DNA of 64,000 bases from Argentina anserina. Taxonomy: Eukaryota > Streptophyta > Magnoliopsida > Rosales > Rosaceae. The position numbers and the translations under genes were made by a program. Each line of letters begins with the position of its first letter. Position 1 is the first letter of the stretch. The stretch lies in NCBI RefSeq assembly GCF_933775445.1, contig NC_065877.1, positions 32,550,001 to 32,614,000 of the forward strand, read 5' to 3'. Under the pieces are notes generated by a model. It had not been told where the DNA came from. It was given only the letters and a program-made list of their open reading frames with translations, and searched no databases. Below are positions 12,120 to 24,374 of the stretch, piece after piece.

Positions 12120-14065
12120 ATGGAAACACGATCTGCCGCTGCCAAGAGGAAGAAGCTTTTCTTCTGCAAAGGAAATGAATTCATTCCCGATCACCACAAC
12201 ATTGATCGCATTAGCGAACTCCCCGACGCCGTTCTCCACCACATCCTCTTCCTCCTCCCCATCAAAACCGTCGCGCAGACCAGCGTCTTGTCAAAAAGGT
12301 GGCGTTCTCTCTGGTCCTCCTTCCCGGACCTCGACTTCACAACCTTAACACCATTTCCGACACCATGCTCCTCATCCAAGTCACATTCTCTGAATTGCAA
12401 AGAGTCCGACTTTATCACTCAGGTCCTCAACAACCGAGACAAGCACTCCGATATTCGGATCCTCCGGTTTCGAGCTCGGCTGAGCTTCTCTCGTCTCAAT
12501 GGCCTGATCCGGCTTGCAATCAGGCACAAGGTGCAGGTGCTCGACGTGGAGGTTTTCACAGAGGATTACTTCAACTTCCCTAGATGTGTCCTCGCCAGTG
12601 ATTCTCTTAGGGTTTTCAAATTGAAGTCCAGGAGACCTGGTTTTCGGCTACCTCCTTCTTCTGTAATGACTAGTGGTTTTCGATCTCTTCAGTCTTTGTC
12701 GCTTTCCCGGATCAGTCTCTGCAACCAGCCCTCTCTCTCCGATATGTTCGCGGAGTCCTCTTTCCTTCTTCTCAAGAAATTGAGCCTCGACACGTGTTTT
12801 GGGTTGAAGCGTCTTAGGGTTGGGTGCCGTGTGCTGCAAGATTTAACCCTAGAGAACTGTTTTGAGCTGCAAGGGCTGGATGTTTTGGGTTCGAAATTAG
12901 AAAGGTTGCGGATTGCGAAATGTTTCGATGGGTACATTGAGAAGAGTTGGGTGAAGATCGATGCGCCGAGGCTTGTAGTGGCTTTGTGGGAACACAATGG
13001 TCTCAGTGATAATATATGCATAGAGAATTTGAGTTACTTGCATAAGGCCTCTATTGGTTTGCTCCATGAAGATATTAGTGTCACAAAGCTTCACAGTGTT
13101 TTCAATCTTTTTTCGGCCCTCTCTCTTGCACATTACTTGACACTTGAAAGCAATTGTATTGAGGTACTTTTGCATCGGTTTATATTTGTTAGTTTATGTA
13201 CTTGGCTTTGTTAACTTGTGTCCTTTACTTGTTGATGAATTGTAATCTTAAAGGTTTGGAAAGTTATAACTGATTTTTTAGCCATATCAGTGCAGGAAAA
13301 AGTGCTTGCTTCGAAGACCATGTTTTTCTGTTGGATATATTCATATGTTTTATTAAGACATTCATATGCTTCTATCAAAAATGAGCAAAAGGAAATGCCA
13401 AACAAACCTTATTGCTCTCAATCGAATGACTTACACATATAGCCTCCTTCTGTTTTGCAGATTCTATCAAACAACAATTATTTTGCAGTTTATTTGCATC
13501 AATTTAGCAATCTGAAATCTCTAGAGTTGCACACGGGTTTCAAGAAGAACAATGTCCCTGGATTAGCATCCATATTCAAGAGCTGTCCTATGTTGCACAC
13601 TCTAATACTAAACATTATTAACGATTTCAAAACCGAAAGGAGGGTACGTACTTATATCATAAACGAAATTAATTATTTTTGGTCTATTAACATACATTGC
13701 TCCTTTTAGCTTCCTTTTTTCAAACGCTAATTTAGTTTTTTTTTTCATCTATGCATATGCAGCAATGGAACAAGGATTTGTGGGAAATGTCTAACTCAGA
13801 GGAAGAGAAATACTGGGAATCTCAAACTCAAAACTTGAGGTCATTCTTGCATCACCTGAAGATAGTGAAGATTCATGGGTTCTTAGAGTGTGAGAATGAA
13901 GTGAGCTTGGCAAAGTTCTTGCTCAAGCATGGAAAGGCCTTGGAAGAAATATTTTTGTCTACCGGGCACTGCAAAGCCAGACACTCTCTTCAGAGAGAAA
14001 AGATTAGGTCACAGATGATGGGATTTTCTTGGGCGTCTTCAAATGCTAAAATTACATTTAACTGA
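12120..14065 (+). CDS. F-box/FBD/LRR protein (intact, diverged member)
   Basis: A complete F-box/FBD gene of three exons, 12120-13163, 13461-13643 and 13763-14065, joined at codon boundaries to give 509 residues. The N-terminus has a basic stretch (AAAKRKKLFF) followed by the F-box (RISELPDAVLHHILFLLP, then VLSKRWRSLW), the classic form of this family. Leucine-rich repeats fill the middle (LKKLSLDTCFGLKRLRVGC). The last exon has the FBD signature (LKIVKIHGFLECENEVSLAK, then FLLKHGKALEEI). It is expected to act as an SCF adaptor in nucleus or cytosol; the basic stretch could be a nuclear signal (inference). It is clearly more distant from the three upstream copies, which resemble one another. 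The donor after SNCIE (GGTACTT) and the two acceptors are good. Substrate unknown. Confidence 0.9.
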
Positions 14066-14652
14066 GCTGGCTAGCTAGTTTGTAGTGCTACCTTCATTCT
14101 CTTAATTCATTTGACTCCTTCGATTCCTCTTCATCTTTTTGATAATATATAGATGTTTTTTTTTTTCTCGTATCAATCGGTAAAAGCCAAACACAGAGAT
14201 TATATCCAGCTCTGTTTTCTGTTTTCCAGCTCCGTTTGCAGCAGAGTCGGCACTAAGAAATCCCTGCCGGCCTTTTCCTGCGTTACAGGTCGGGTCCTCT
14301 CCATTGATACTCAAATGGCTCTGTTTCTTAATCTCCGCTTTGCTATTACACATCTACACCATATATAGCCATGAGAGTGATGGCAATATCTTGATGAGGT
14401 TTCGTCATGGTCAAGTATCAGGGAGTCAAATTGGTCACTAAATTTTGAGTCTTTGACTGACCGACTGAGTCTGGCTTTCATGGGATTTCTGGGTAATGGT
14501 CTGTCGGTAATAGTGCACCCATATTGATCTCGCCGCAATTAGGAAGATTTAAGATGTTAGATATCCCACAACGAAAACAAATTGATCTGTATTTATGTTT
14601 ATAAAGTCTTTTTTTTTTAGAATGGCAGTTATGTTTATAAAGGCTGGTGTTT
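14066..14652. other. Intergenic, no gene seen
   Basis: Likely 3' flank of the F-box gene up to the copia insertion. Both strands hold only short chance frames. A phrase AAGGCTGGTGTTT just before the element recurs just after it at about 19,273, wider than the 5-bp target duplication, suggesting a short local repeat at the insertion site. Confidence 0.4.
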
Positions 14653-14910
14653 TGTTAATATATGTCTTGAATCATCCAATCTGTTCTGGCGGCTAATCTG
14701 TATGTCGGGTTATACTAGGTTATGGTTTCCTATTAGGACTAGTATATCGGGTTTAGGGTTGTATATAAACAACCTATTGTGTGTTGTGTATATGTTGTTC
14801 TGTATTTTTCCTCAACATAATAAAACTGTTCTTCTTCTGTCCGTGGACGTAGCTAACACATCGTTAGTGAACCACGTAAATCTGTGTTCTTTCTTGCACT
14901 AGTTATAACA
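14653..14910 (+). repeat. 5' LTR of the Tork/Tnt1-like copia element
   Basis: Starts TGTTAATATATG and ends TAACA. It contains a TATA-like TGTATATAAAC near 14760 and an AATAAAA polyadenylation-type signal near 14818, the expected order of U3, R and U5 signals. Confidence 0.92.
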
Positions 14911-14958
14911 AATTGGTATCAGAGCCAGCTGGCCTGGTTGTGATTTCCGCCAAGAAAG

Positions 14959-17900
14959 ATGTCTGGTTTGAATGTGAAGATTGATAAATTCACAGGGAGG
15001 AACAGCTTCAGTTTATGGCAGATCAAGATGCGAGCCTTGTTAAAACAACAAGGGATGTGGGCGCCATTGGTTAAGAAGTCAGGGGATCAAAAAATCGCTG
15101 AGATGGCCAGTCTGGAGGAGAAGGCACACTCGACAATTCTGTTGTGCCTTGCAGATGATATAATCACCGAAGTCGCAGAGGAGGAATCTGCGGATGGTCT
15201 GTGGTTGAAGCTTGAGAGTCTATACATGACGAAGTCTTTAACCAACAAGTTGCTTCTAAAGCGACGTCTGTTCGGTCTGCGTATGGAAGCAGGTACATCT
15301 CTAAGAGATCACTTAGATCAGTTAAACACTGTTCTATTAGATTTGCGTAATATCGATGTTAAAGTTGATGATGAGGATGCTGCTCTAATTCTGTTGGTAT
15401 CTCTACCTTCGTCGTATGAGAATTTTGTGGATTCTTTTATTGGTGGGAGAGATACTCTGACTCTGGAGGATGTTAGATCATCTTTACATACTAGAGATAT
15501 GCGTCATAAGGCGACCGGTACTAGTTCAGACAGTCAGGCTGCAGGGTTGGTAGCCAGTGGAAGTTTGGGACAGAAAGGTTCGGGGAAGAAGAAATATAAG
15601 AATCCAGTTTCAAAGGGTTCCAAATCCAATGATGTCTGTAACTACTGTAAAGAGAAGGGACATTGGAAAAACGAATGTCCAAAGAAGAAGAAGCAGTCTG
15701 AGAAAGCATCAGGTACTGCTGTTGTAGCAGAAGTTGACACCATTTCGGAAGAAGATCTGGCCTTGGTTGCAGATGCACACATACATCACAGGGATGTGTG
15801 GATTTTGGATACCGGGGCGTCTTATCATATATGTCCACGCAGAGAGTGGTTTTCAACCTATGAGCAGATAGATGGAGGCAATATTTCTATGGCAAACAGT
15901 TCTGCAAGTAAGGTGGTTGGAATTGGCTCAATAAAAATACGAACACATGATGGTAAATTCTGTACATTGAATGATGTTAGGCATGCTCCACACATGACGA
16001 AAAACCTGATTTCTTTGGGTCTTCTAGATAGCAAAGGTTTCAAGTACAAAGGCTCATGTGGAATTTTAAATGTCTACAAAGGTACCAATGTGGTTCTGAA
16101 AGGTGTCAAGCGAGGTACTTTATATATTCTGCAAGGTTCAACGCTGTCAGGCTCGGCTGCTGTTGCATCATCAGAGGTTCACAAGGATGATATGACCAAG
16201 CTATGGCACATAGGCTTGGTCATATGAGTGAAAGAGGGATGCAAATTCTGTCAAAGAATGATTTTTTTCGTGGCCACAAGGTCAAGGATTTTAGTTTCTG
16301 TGAACATTTTATCTTTGGGAAGCTACATCGCAGAACATTTCCCAAAGCGATTCATAGAACTAAAGGCACACTTGATTATATCCATTCTGATTGTTGGGGT
16401 CCCTCTCACGTTGACTCTTTGGGAGGTCACATATATTTTGTGTCTATGATTGATGACTACTCAAGAATGACTTGGGTGTTCATGATGAAGCATAAAAGTG
16501 ACGCCTTCAAGAATTTCAAGCAGTGGAAGGCATTAGTTGAAAATCAAACAGGGAAGAAGATCAAGAGGCTACGAACTGATAATGGTCTGGAGTTCTGTTC
16601 TGCTGAATTTGATGATTTCTGCAAGACTGAAGGTATTGCAAGGCACCATATAGTCCAGAATACACCAAAGCAAAATGGTGTAGCAGAACGTATGAATCAG
16701 ACACTTCTGGAGAGAGCTAGGTGCATGCTCTCTAATGCTGGATTAGAAAGAAGGTTCTGGGCAGAAGCGGTGAATATTGCTTGTTATTTGATAAATCGTG
16801 GACCACACACATGTATACATCTCAAAACACCTTATGAGATGTGGTCTGGTAAGTCTGCTGATTACTCCAATCTGAGGGTTTTTGGGTGCTCTGCTTACTA
16901 TCATGTAAGTGAGGGTAAGTTAGAACCAAGAGCTAAAAAGGGAGTGTTTGTAGGCTATGGAGATGGGGTTAAAGGTTTCAGAATCTGGTCTCCATCTGAA
17001 AGGAGGGTTATACTGAGTAGGAATGTAGTATTTGATGAAAATTCTATGTTTAACCCTACTATGAAGTCTGTGGTTGTATCAGAAAAATGTAGTGTTGAGA
17101 AACAGGTGGAGCAACAAGTCACTGAAGATGTGAGTGAACCACAACAAGAAGATCAACACCTACATTCAGAATCATAACAAATGGTTGCTAATCAGCATGG
17201 TTTGGCTCATGAGCGATCTAGGAGACCAAACTTTGGGAAACCACCTACAAGGTATGGTTTTGAGGACATGGTGGCTTATGCACTACAAGTTGCTGAAGAG
17301 GTGGATCCTCATGAGCCGTCCACCTACAAGGAAGCAGTTACAAGTACAGAGTCAGCTCAATGGCTTGCTGCAATGGGAGATGAAATGGAATCACTTCAAA
17401 AAAAATCAGACTTGGGAATTGACCAAACGACCTGATCAGGGGAGAAAGGTTATTACTTGCAAATGGGTTTTCAAGAAGAAAGAAGGGTTGTCATCTGCTG
17501 AGGGCATCAAGTATAAAGCTCGAGTAGTTGCAAGAGGGTTCCATCAGAAAGAGGGAGTTGACTACAATGAGATTTTCTCACCTATGGTTAGACATACTTC
17601 TATCAGGGTGCTACTAGCCATAGTTGCACATCAGAATCTGGAGCTTGAGTAATTAGATGTGAAGACAGCGTTCTTACATGGAGAATTGGAAGAAGAGATT
17701 TACATGACTCAGCCAGATGGTTTTCAAGTCCCCGGAAAGGAAGACTATGTTTGCAAGTTGAAGAAGTCCTTGTATGGACTAAAGCAGTCCCCTAGACAGT
17801 GGTACAAGAGGTTTGATAGCTATATTATAGAGATCGGCTACATCAGGAGTCCGTATGATTGTTGTGTCTACTACAACAAGTTAACAAATGGTTCTCTCAT

Positions 17901-18873
17901 TTATCTGGTCCTGTATGTAGATGATATGCTGATAGCTGCAAAAGACAAGTCTGATATTCAGAAGTTGAAGGGTCTCCTCAGTGCAGAGTTTGAGATGAAG
18001 GATTTGGGAGCAGCTCGAAAAATTTTGGGAATGGAGATTTACAGGGATAGAAGTCAGAAGAAGCTTTTCTTATCACAGAAAGGCTATATCCAGAAAATAT
18101 TATCCAGGTTTGGTATGTCTACATCCAGATCTTTAGATACTCCAAGTGCTGCAAATATTCATCTGTCTACTGCGTTTGCACCTAAATCTGCTGAGGAGAA
18201 GGAATACATGTCTCGAGTTCCTTATGCTAGTGCAGTAGGAAGCTTGATGTATGCTATGGTTTGCACTAGGCCTGATCTTGCACATGTTATTAGTGTTGTC
18301 AGCAGATTTATGGGTGATCCTGGAAAGGAGCATTGGCAGGCTGTGAAGAGAATTTTTCGGTATCTCAAAGGTACGTCTGATGTTGGTCTCATTTATGGAG
18401 GTGATACAAACTGTTTGGTAACAGGCTATTCAGATAGCGATTATGCTGGAGATGTTGACACTAGGAGATCTATGACTGGTTATGTCTTTACTCTTGGTGG
18501 CTCTGTTGTTAGCTGGAAAGCTACTTTGCAGCCTACAGTGACCTTGTCTACTACTGAAGCAGAGTACATGGCTCTGACAGCCGATGCAAAGGAAGGCATA
18601 TGGTTGAGGGGACTGGTCAGTAGTCTTGGTTTGCATCATGATCAGGCTATAGTATATTGCGACAGTTTGAGTGCAATATGTTTAGCTAAGGATCAAGTTC
18701 ATCATGAGAGGACTAAGCACATTGATGTCAGGTATCATTTTCTGAGAGATGAGAGCAGAATTAAGGTGAAGAAGGTGGGCACTGCTGACAATCCCGCTGA
18801 TATGTTCACCAAGTCGGTTCCACACAGCAAGTTCCAACATTGTTTGGACTTGCTAAATGTTACAAGCTGTTAG
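14959..18873 (+). pseudogene. Copia gag-pol polyprotein, four lesions
   Basis: This would encode the single Gag-Pol polyprotein. Visible in order: Gag from MSGLNVKIDKF (14959); a CCHC zinc knuckle (CNYCKEKGHWKNEC, near 15640); aspartic protease active site (WILDTGASYHIC, near 15800); integrase core (VSMIDDYSRMTWVFMMKHK, RTDNGLEFCS, NTPKQNGVAERMNQTLLERA); reverse transcriptase (LYVDDMLIAA near 17910); and RNase H (SDSDYAGD, STTEAEYMAL). Lesions: a 1-base frameshift near 16210, an in-frame TAA at 17175-17177, a frameshift at the A-run near 17400, and an in-frame TAA at 17650-17652. In the integrase zinc region a residue normally cysteine reads as phenylalanine (CEHFIFGK). This copy cannot make an active polyprotein, though it could be mobilised in trans. 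Confidence 0.9.
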
Positions 18874-18987
18874 TTGCCCTTTGGGGGCGACATCTGGGGC
18901 AGAAGGAGTTATCTGTACATCTGGCATCACTATGGTGCGTCTGGTACATCTGTTATTTGTGAGAGGATTCAAGTCAAGGTGGAGATT

Positions 18988-19245
18988 TGTTAATATATGC
19001 CTTGAATCATCCAATCTGTTCTGGCGGCTAATCTGTATATCGGGTTATACTAGGTTATGGTTTCCTATTAGGACTAGTATATCGGGTTTAGGGTTATATA
19101 TAAACAACCTATTGTGTGTTGTGTATATGTTGTTATGTATTTTTCCTCAACATAATAAAACTGTTCTTCTTCTGTCCGTGGACGTAGCTAACACATCGTT
19201 AGTGAACCACGTAAATCTGTGTTCTTTCTTGCACTAGTTATAACA
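18988..19245 (+). repeat. 3' LTR of the Tork/Tnt1-like copia element
   Basis: Same length as the 5' LTR, with four substitutions between them (near offsets 13, 52, 108 and 148). It is preceded by the polypurine tract and followed by the TGTTT target duplication. Confidence 0.92.
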
Positions 19246-19250
19246 TGTTT

Positions 19251-20135
19251 GTTTGTCTTTTTTTGAAAGGAAAAGGCTGGTGTTTGTATTTAAATGAAAT
19301 TGAAGTCATGCAACTGTAGAAAACATCTCAAATCTCACGTAATTAGCATCAGAATATGTCAATATATAATGTAATGCTGGCCTAAGTGGCCTTCTCCAGA
19401 CCCGGCAACTACTGAACTACAGATTGAATTTGTCTTGGATATGCTTTCGCTTCCAGATTTGCCAGTGCATGACTTCGACTATTTCCTTCCCAGTTCCTGA
19501 ACCTAATCTTGGTACGTGCATGCATCTATGTAGCGTGACTAACATTGTATTCATTTAGACATGTCCTAACGGCTATAATATAATGTTTTTCAACTCACAT
19601 AACAAGTTCTTGTATCTGCTGCATGCAGTTATTTTATCCTGTCTTCAATTTGACACGTACGTAGCCGCCTGTGAGATCCAACATTGTTCGTATATGCATG
19701 CTTTCTAACAAGTTGTTAATTACATATATAACATATAACTTGCTGTAAATAATTTCCTATATATGTTATATATTTGTATTCTGGTTCTTATTTTTGGGAT
19801 CCCTGATTCCCTGTGAGGTTTACTTGGTCATGCAGTGAATGGGGAAGTGAATTAGGACGACGCTTGTTTTAGTTTATTCCATTCGGTCCCCTTGCCACCC
19901 TAATTGGGTGTCATCCAAGTTTTCCTCGATCGTAATGCGCCTTACTAACCAAATAATCGAAGATCAAGTAAAGATTCTAATTCACTAGTGAACCGCTCTA
20001 TGTTCTAACAAAATTATTTGTCTGTGCTCGATCGATCCCACATTAATTAAGATGATAATGGGAATATCCGAAGGATGAAAAAAAAAACAATTTTTTTGAA
20101 GTCCGCAACAAAACTAAATGAAAACTTATTAGACA
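19251..20135. other. Intergenic, no gene seen
   Basis: Non-coding sequence between two retroelements. I find no exon, RNA gene or terminal repeat that I can support. Confidence 0.4.
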
Positions 20136-22023
20136 TGTTACGACCCCGAAATTTCAAGTATGAAACTCAAAAATTGAAGTCATGAAAACTCAAAAACAAT
20201 CTCAATAAGTCGAAATCGTCTCATCGTCACAGCGTATCATTATTGAGTTCATAGTACAACTCAGTCGAATGGATTATTACAAAACCAATTTAAAATTCAA
20301 ACATTATTTCAAATGGAAATGTAAAATCCTCGCAATCCTCACCACAAAATAAATGAAGAGACTTCGAAGTCTTTAGAGTAGTCCGTCAATTTTGCTAATC
20401 CACACATGCAGAACTATCTCCTACACCATCGAATAGGTGCACCGAGATTGTAAACACAAACCCGGTAAGCTTTGCAGCTCGTATGAGTAAAACAACAATA
20501 TAGCTAGTGTATAAATACAAAAGAAAAATCATGAAAACATTTAATTATAAATGTACTCATGAGTCATTGGACGACCCATCTCGTTGTCCAATAATATCTG
20601 AAAATATAAGTGATCATGAGAAATCGGGCAACCCATCTGTTTACCCAAATACATTTATAGTACAAGTACTCATGAGCGCTGGTACTCATCTCTTACCCCT
20701 CATGCTAGTACGCCGCCAGACATTGGGTAACCACTTGCTACCCAATATCCAAAAATATGGGTACTCATAAGCCGGTAACCCATATGTTACCTCTCATGCC
20801 AGTACACCGGCAGACAGACTAGAGCTCTAATTGTATTGTAACTATCGCCCGACTTAGGCTAGTTTCCGACATTCCAACACGTCCGAAGACAGGTCCGAAG
20901 ACAACAAAAACGTTTTAATATAACTCAAGTTAAAACCACGTACAAAACAATCATCACATGTTATTGTACAAATCAAAGTGACATGCTCAAATAAATAATA
21001 TCAACGCTATAAATGTACTTATTCGCAAACGGAATTATGACAGTATATAATATAGCAACCCATATATATGTACTGATTTTACCAATTATACACATGCACA
21101 ACCTACTATATCATATACATATCATAATTCATTCTTTTTAATTAAGTGTAATTATGAATCTCTGCTAAGGGTAGATTCGTCACTGTGAGGTTTTACTCAC
21201 ATTATAATCCTGAGCGTAATTTCCATAATTCCGCAAGCGAACCATTTACTTGTTGTGTCAATCACCTAGAATAGATAAGAAATGAATTTAGAAGCGTTAC
21301 GTAAAACCTTAAATGCCGAAACAGTAATAATGGTTTACTGTTCAGTAATTTTTGGTTTTATGAAATTACTGTTCACGTAATTACTATTCATGTATCACTA
21401 TTCAAATACGTAATATCTATGTATTACTTTTTATATACGTACTGTTTACGTATTCATGTACACAAAATGTATTGTTCATAGTAAATACTGTCAGTAATTA
21501 CAAATCACTGATTTACCTTTTAGAAATTACTTTTATAATTACTGTACGTAAATTACATTTACATTTACTGTACGTAAATTACTTTTACAATTATTGTACG
21601 CAAATTACTTTTACATTTAATGTACGTAATTTACCTTTTACATTTACCGTACATAAATCACTTGAGCAGAGGCGAGGCGGCGATGCGATTCGAGCTCCAA
21701 TCGCCTTGCTGGTGGCACCAGGGGTGTGAATCAGAGTGGCACGCTGTCCCTCGTGCTCTGGTCTTGCCGGCAACGTGCTTGGACGACAGAGGTAAATCAC
21801 TGAAGGGTTCGAGATGTCGTGCGGCTTCACGGCGGTGGGGCGAGGCGTGTCGAGCTCGAGGGTTGCTGCGGTAGACCTCGCGAAGCTTCTGGGGCAGGCG
21901 GTGAGGGCCACGGAGGCCGGAGATGGTGGATCGCCGTTGGCGATTTGAGAGAGGGAGAGTCGGGGAGAGAGAGAGAGAGCGGCCGATGATGGGTTTCCGA
22001 AATCAGAAACTATCTTCCGTCGT

Positions 22024-24374
22024 TGTTGGTACCCCTACTAGCATAGAGCTAGTATTGCATGCCACCGAGCATAAACATAACTCTCTAGGCGGATCTACAA
22101 GTCACTATGTGGCTCAACCATGATATTCATAGCGTACCTCGTCATACAAGTTTTCCAATGATAGTCGGAACTCACCAAGACACCACCAGGAAGTCACCTT
22201 TTTGGTCTCATCAAGATAGCTCCATAGTAAGCCTAGAGAGGCACTTGTCCCACATTGAAGAATATGAAAATGAGAGGGGTTCCCTCACCTATAAAAGGGA
22301 CCCTTCATCCCACTTAGAGGGAATGACGAGATGTATAACTTAAGGCTATTTGCATATACTAATAGATTCAAGTGGACGTAGCCTATCCCAAGAGAAGGAG
22401 ATGAACCACTATACTTCTGGTGTCAAACATAACACTCACTAATAGCTAACTGTGTGATTAGCCACTCATCCGATAATCACTACGTTAACATTGGCGCCGT
22501 CTGTGGGAAGCTGGAAATTAGCTTCGTCGCTTACCACCAACAGACCTCTCACAGTCCCCCACACCCCGCAGTGCATGAGCTCACTACGGCACAATCAGAT
22601 CTAAAAAAAAAATTATGACCCTCCCGTGTTCCATGCCTTCCACGGTCATGTTCTTCCACGCTCCTGCTAGCATGGTGCACGGCTACTCTCGTAGTCTCAT
22701 GACTACTAGTGTAGTACGCGACTACTAGTATGGTGCATAACTACTCCCGTAGTCCCACGACTACTAGCATGGTGCAAGACTGCTCTCGTAGTCCCATGAC
22801 TGGTAGCGTAGTACGCGACTGCTAGCATGGTTCAAGACTCCTATCGTAGTCTCATGACTGCTAGCACAGTGCACAGCTACTATCGTAGTCCCACGACTGC
22901 TAGCGCGGTGCAAGACTGTTATCGTAGTCTCATGACTGGTAGCGTAGTACACGACTGCTAGCACGGTGCACAGATACTCCTGTAGTCCCACGACTACTAG
23001 CGCGGTGCAAGACTGCTATCGTAGTCCCATGACTGCTAGCGTAGTACGCAACTGCTAGCACGGTGCACAGCTACTCTCGTAGTCCCACGACTGCTAGCAC
23101 GGTGCAAGACTGCTATCGTAGTCCTATGACTGCTAGTGTAGTACGCGACTGCTAGGAAGGTGCACGGCTACTCCCTTAGTCCCACGACTGCTATCATTGT
23201 CTCATGACTGCTAGCGTAGTACGCGACTGCTAGCACGGTGCATGGCTACTCATGTAGTCCCACGACTGCTATCGTAGTCCCATGACTGCTAGCACGGTGC
23301 ACGGCTACTCCCGTAGTCCCACGACTGCCATCGTAGTCCCATGACTGCTAGCGTAGTACGCGACTGCTAGCACGGTGCACAGCTACTCTCGTAGTCCCAT
23401 GACTGCTAGCGTAGTACGCGACTACTAGCAAGGTGCACGGCTACTCCCTTAGTCCCACGACTGCTATCGTAGTCCCATGACTGCTAGTGTAGTACGCGAC
23501 TGCTAGCACGGTGTATGGCTACTCCTGTAGTCCCACGACTGCTATCGTAGTCCCATGAATTCTAGCGTAGTACGCGACTGCTAGCACGGTGCACAGCTAC
23601 TCTCGTAGTCCCATGACTGCTAGCGTAGTACGCGACTACTAGCAAGGTGCACGGCTACTCCCTTAGTCCCACGACTGCTATCGTAGTCCCATGACTGCTA
23701 GTGTAGTACGCGACTGCTAGCATGGTGTATGGCTACTCCTGTAGTCCCACGACTGCTATCGTAGTCCCATGAATTCTAGCGTAGTACACGACTGCTAGCA
23801 CGGTGCACGGCTACTCCCGTAGTCCCACGACTGCTAGCGTAGTACGCGACTGCTAGCACAGTGCACAACTACTCCCATAGTCCTACGATTGCTATCGTAG
23901 TCCCACAGTTGCTATCGTAGTCCCACGACTGCTATAGTAGTCTCATGACTGCTAGCGTAGTACGCGACTGCTAGCACGGTGCACTGCTACTCCCATAGTC
24001 CCACGACTACTGGCACGGTGCAAGACTGCTATCGTAGTCCCATGACTGCTAGCACGGTGCACGGCTGCTCCCGTAATCCCATGATTGTTATCAGTCCCAT
24101 GAATGATGCTCCCGTAGTTCCACGGTGGAATTCCAGAGTCGACCTCCACGGTCCTACTCCACAGTCGACTTCCACTGTCCTGCTCTACGGTTGACCTCCG
24201 CAACCCTCCGTAGTCGCTAGAGAAAAGAAATCATTGCATATACTAATAGATTCAAGTGGACGTAGCCTATCCCAAAAGAGGGAGATGAACCACTATACTT
24301 CTCGTGTCAAACATAACACTCACTAATAGTTAACTGTGTGATCAGCCACCCATCCGGTAATCACTACGTTAACA
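22024..24374 (+). mobile_element. Nested non-autonomous LTR element filled with tandem repeats
   Basis: Inserted inside copy A with a perfect 5-bp duplication GTCGT (22019-22023 and 24375-24379). The 5' LTR is 22024-22490 (467 bp, TGTTGGTACC...GTTAACA) with a TATAAAAGGG promoter motif near 22290. It is followed directly by TTGGCGCCGTCTGTGGGA, a motif typical after the 5' LTR of many plant gypsy-type elements. The 3' LTR is only its last ~140 bp (about 24234-24374), so its first ~325 bp are missing. There is no gag or pol; the interior is almost entirely the tandem array. It must have moved with proteins supplied by another element. Confidence 0.82.
22660..24120 (+). repeat. Higher-order tandem array built from ~20-bp units
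   Basis: The stretch is made of variants of about 19-20 bp such as CGTAGTCCCATGACTGCTAG, CGTAGTACGCGACTGCTAG and CACGGTGCACGGCTACTCC, arranged in sets of about four. A larger unit of 214 bp is duplicated almost perfectly: 23371-23584 and from 23585. The sequence is free of long homopolymers and richer in GC than its flanks. Frames seen over it on both strands are repeat translations and not genes. It is internal to the nested LTR element. Confidence 0.9.

Larger units (their letters stand above)
14653..19245 (+). mobile_element. Ty1/copia LTR retrotransposon, Tork/Tnt1-like, recent
   Basis: A complete 4,593-bp element with 258-bp LTRs, a Met-tRNA primer-binding site (TGGTATCAGAGC at 14914), a purine-rich tract before the 3' LTR (AAGGTGGAGATT), and a perfect 5-bp target duplication TGTTT (14648-14652 and 19246-19250). 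The domain order protease, integrase, reverse transcriptase, RNase H is that of copia. The gag start (MSGLNVKIDKFTG) and overall similarity point to the Tnt1/Tork group. The LTRs differ at 4 of 258 positions by my hand alignment, indicating a young insertion, yet the coding region carries four disabling lesions (see the gag-pol entry). Confidence 0.93.

Noticed and set aside
22660..24120. Regular short repeats resembling a CRISPR array
   Set aside because: The repeats vary, abut without unique spacers, lie inside a plant LTR element, and there are no cas genes. It is a eukaryotic tandem repeat.
22764..24203. Open frames of 70-85 codons on both strands over the satellite array
   Set aside because: They are translations of the ~20-bp repeat (recurring Ser-His-Glu-Thr-Thr pattern), have no domain and appear in several frames.
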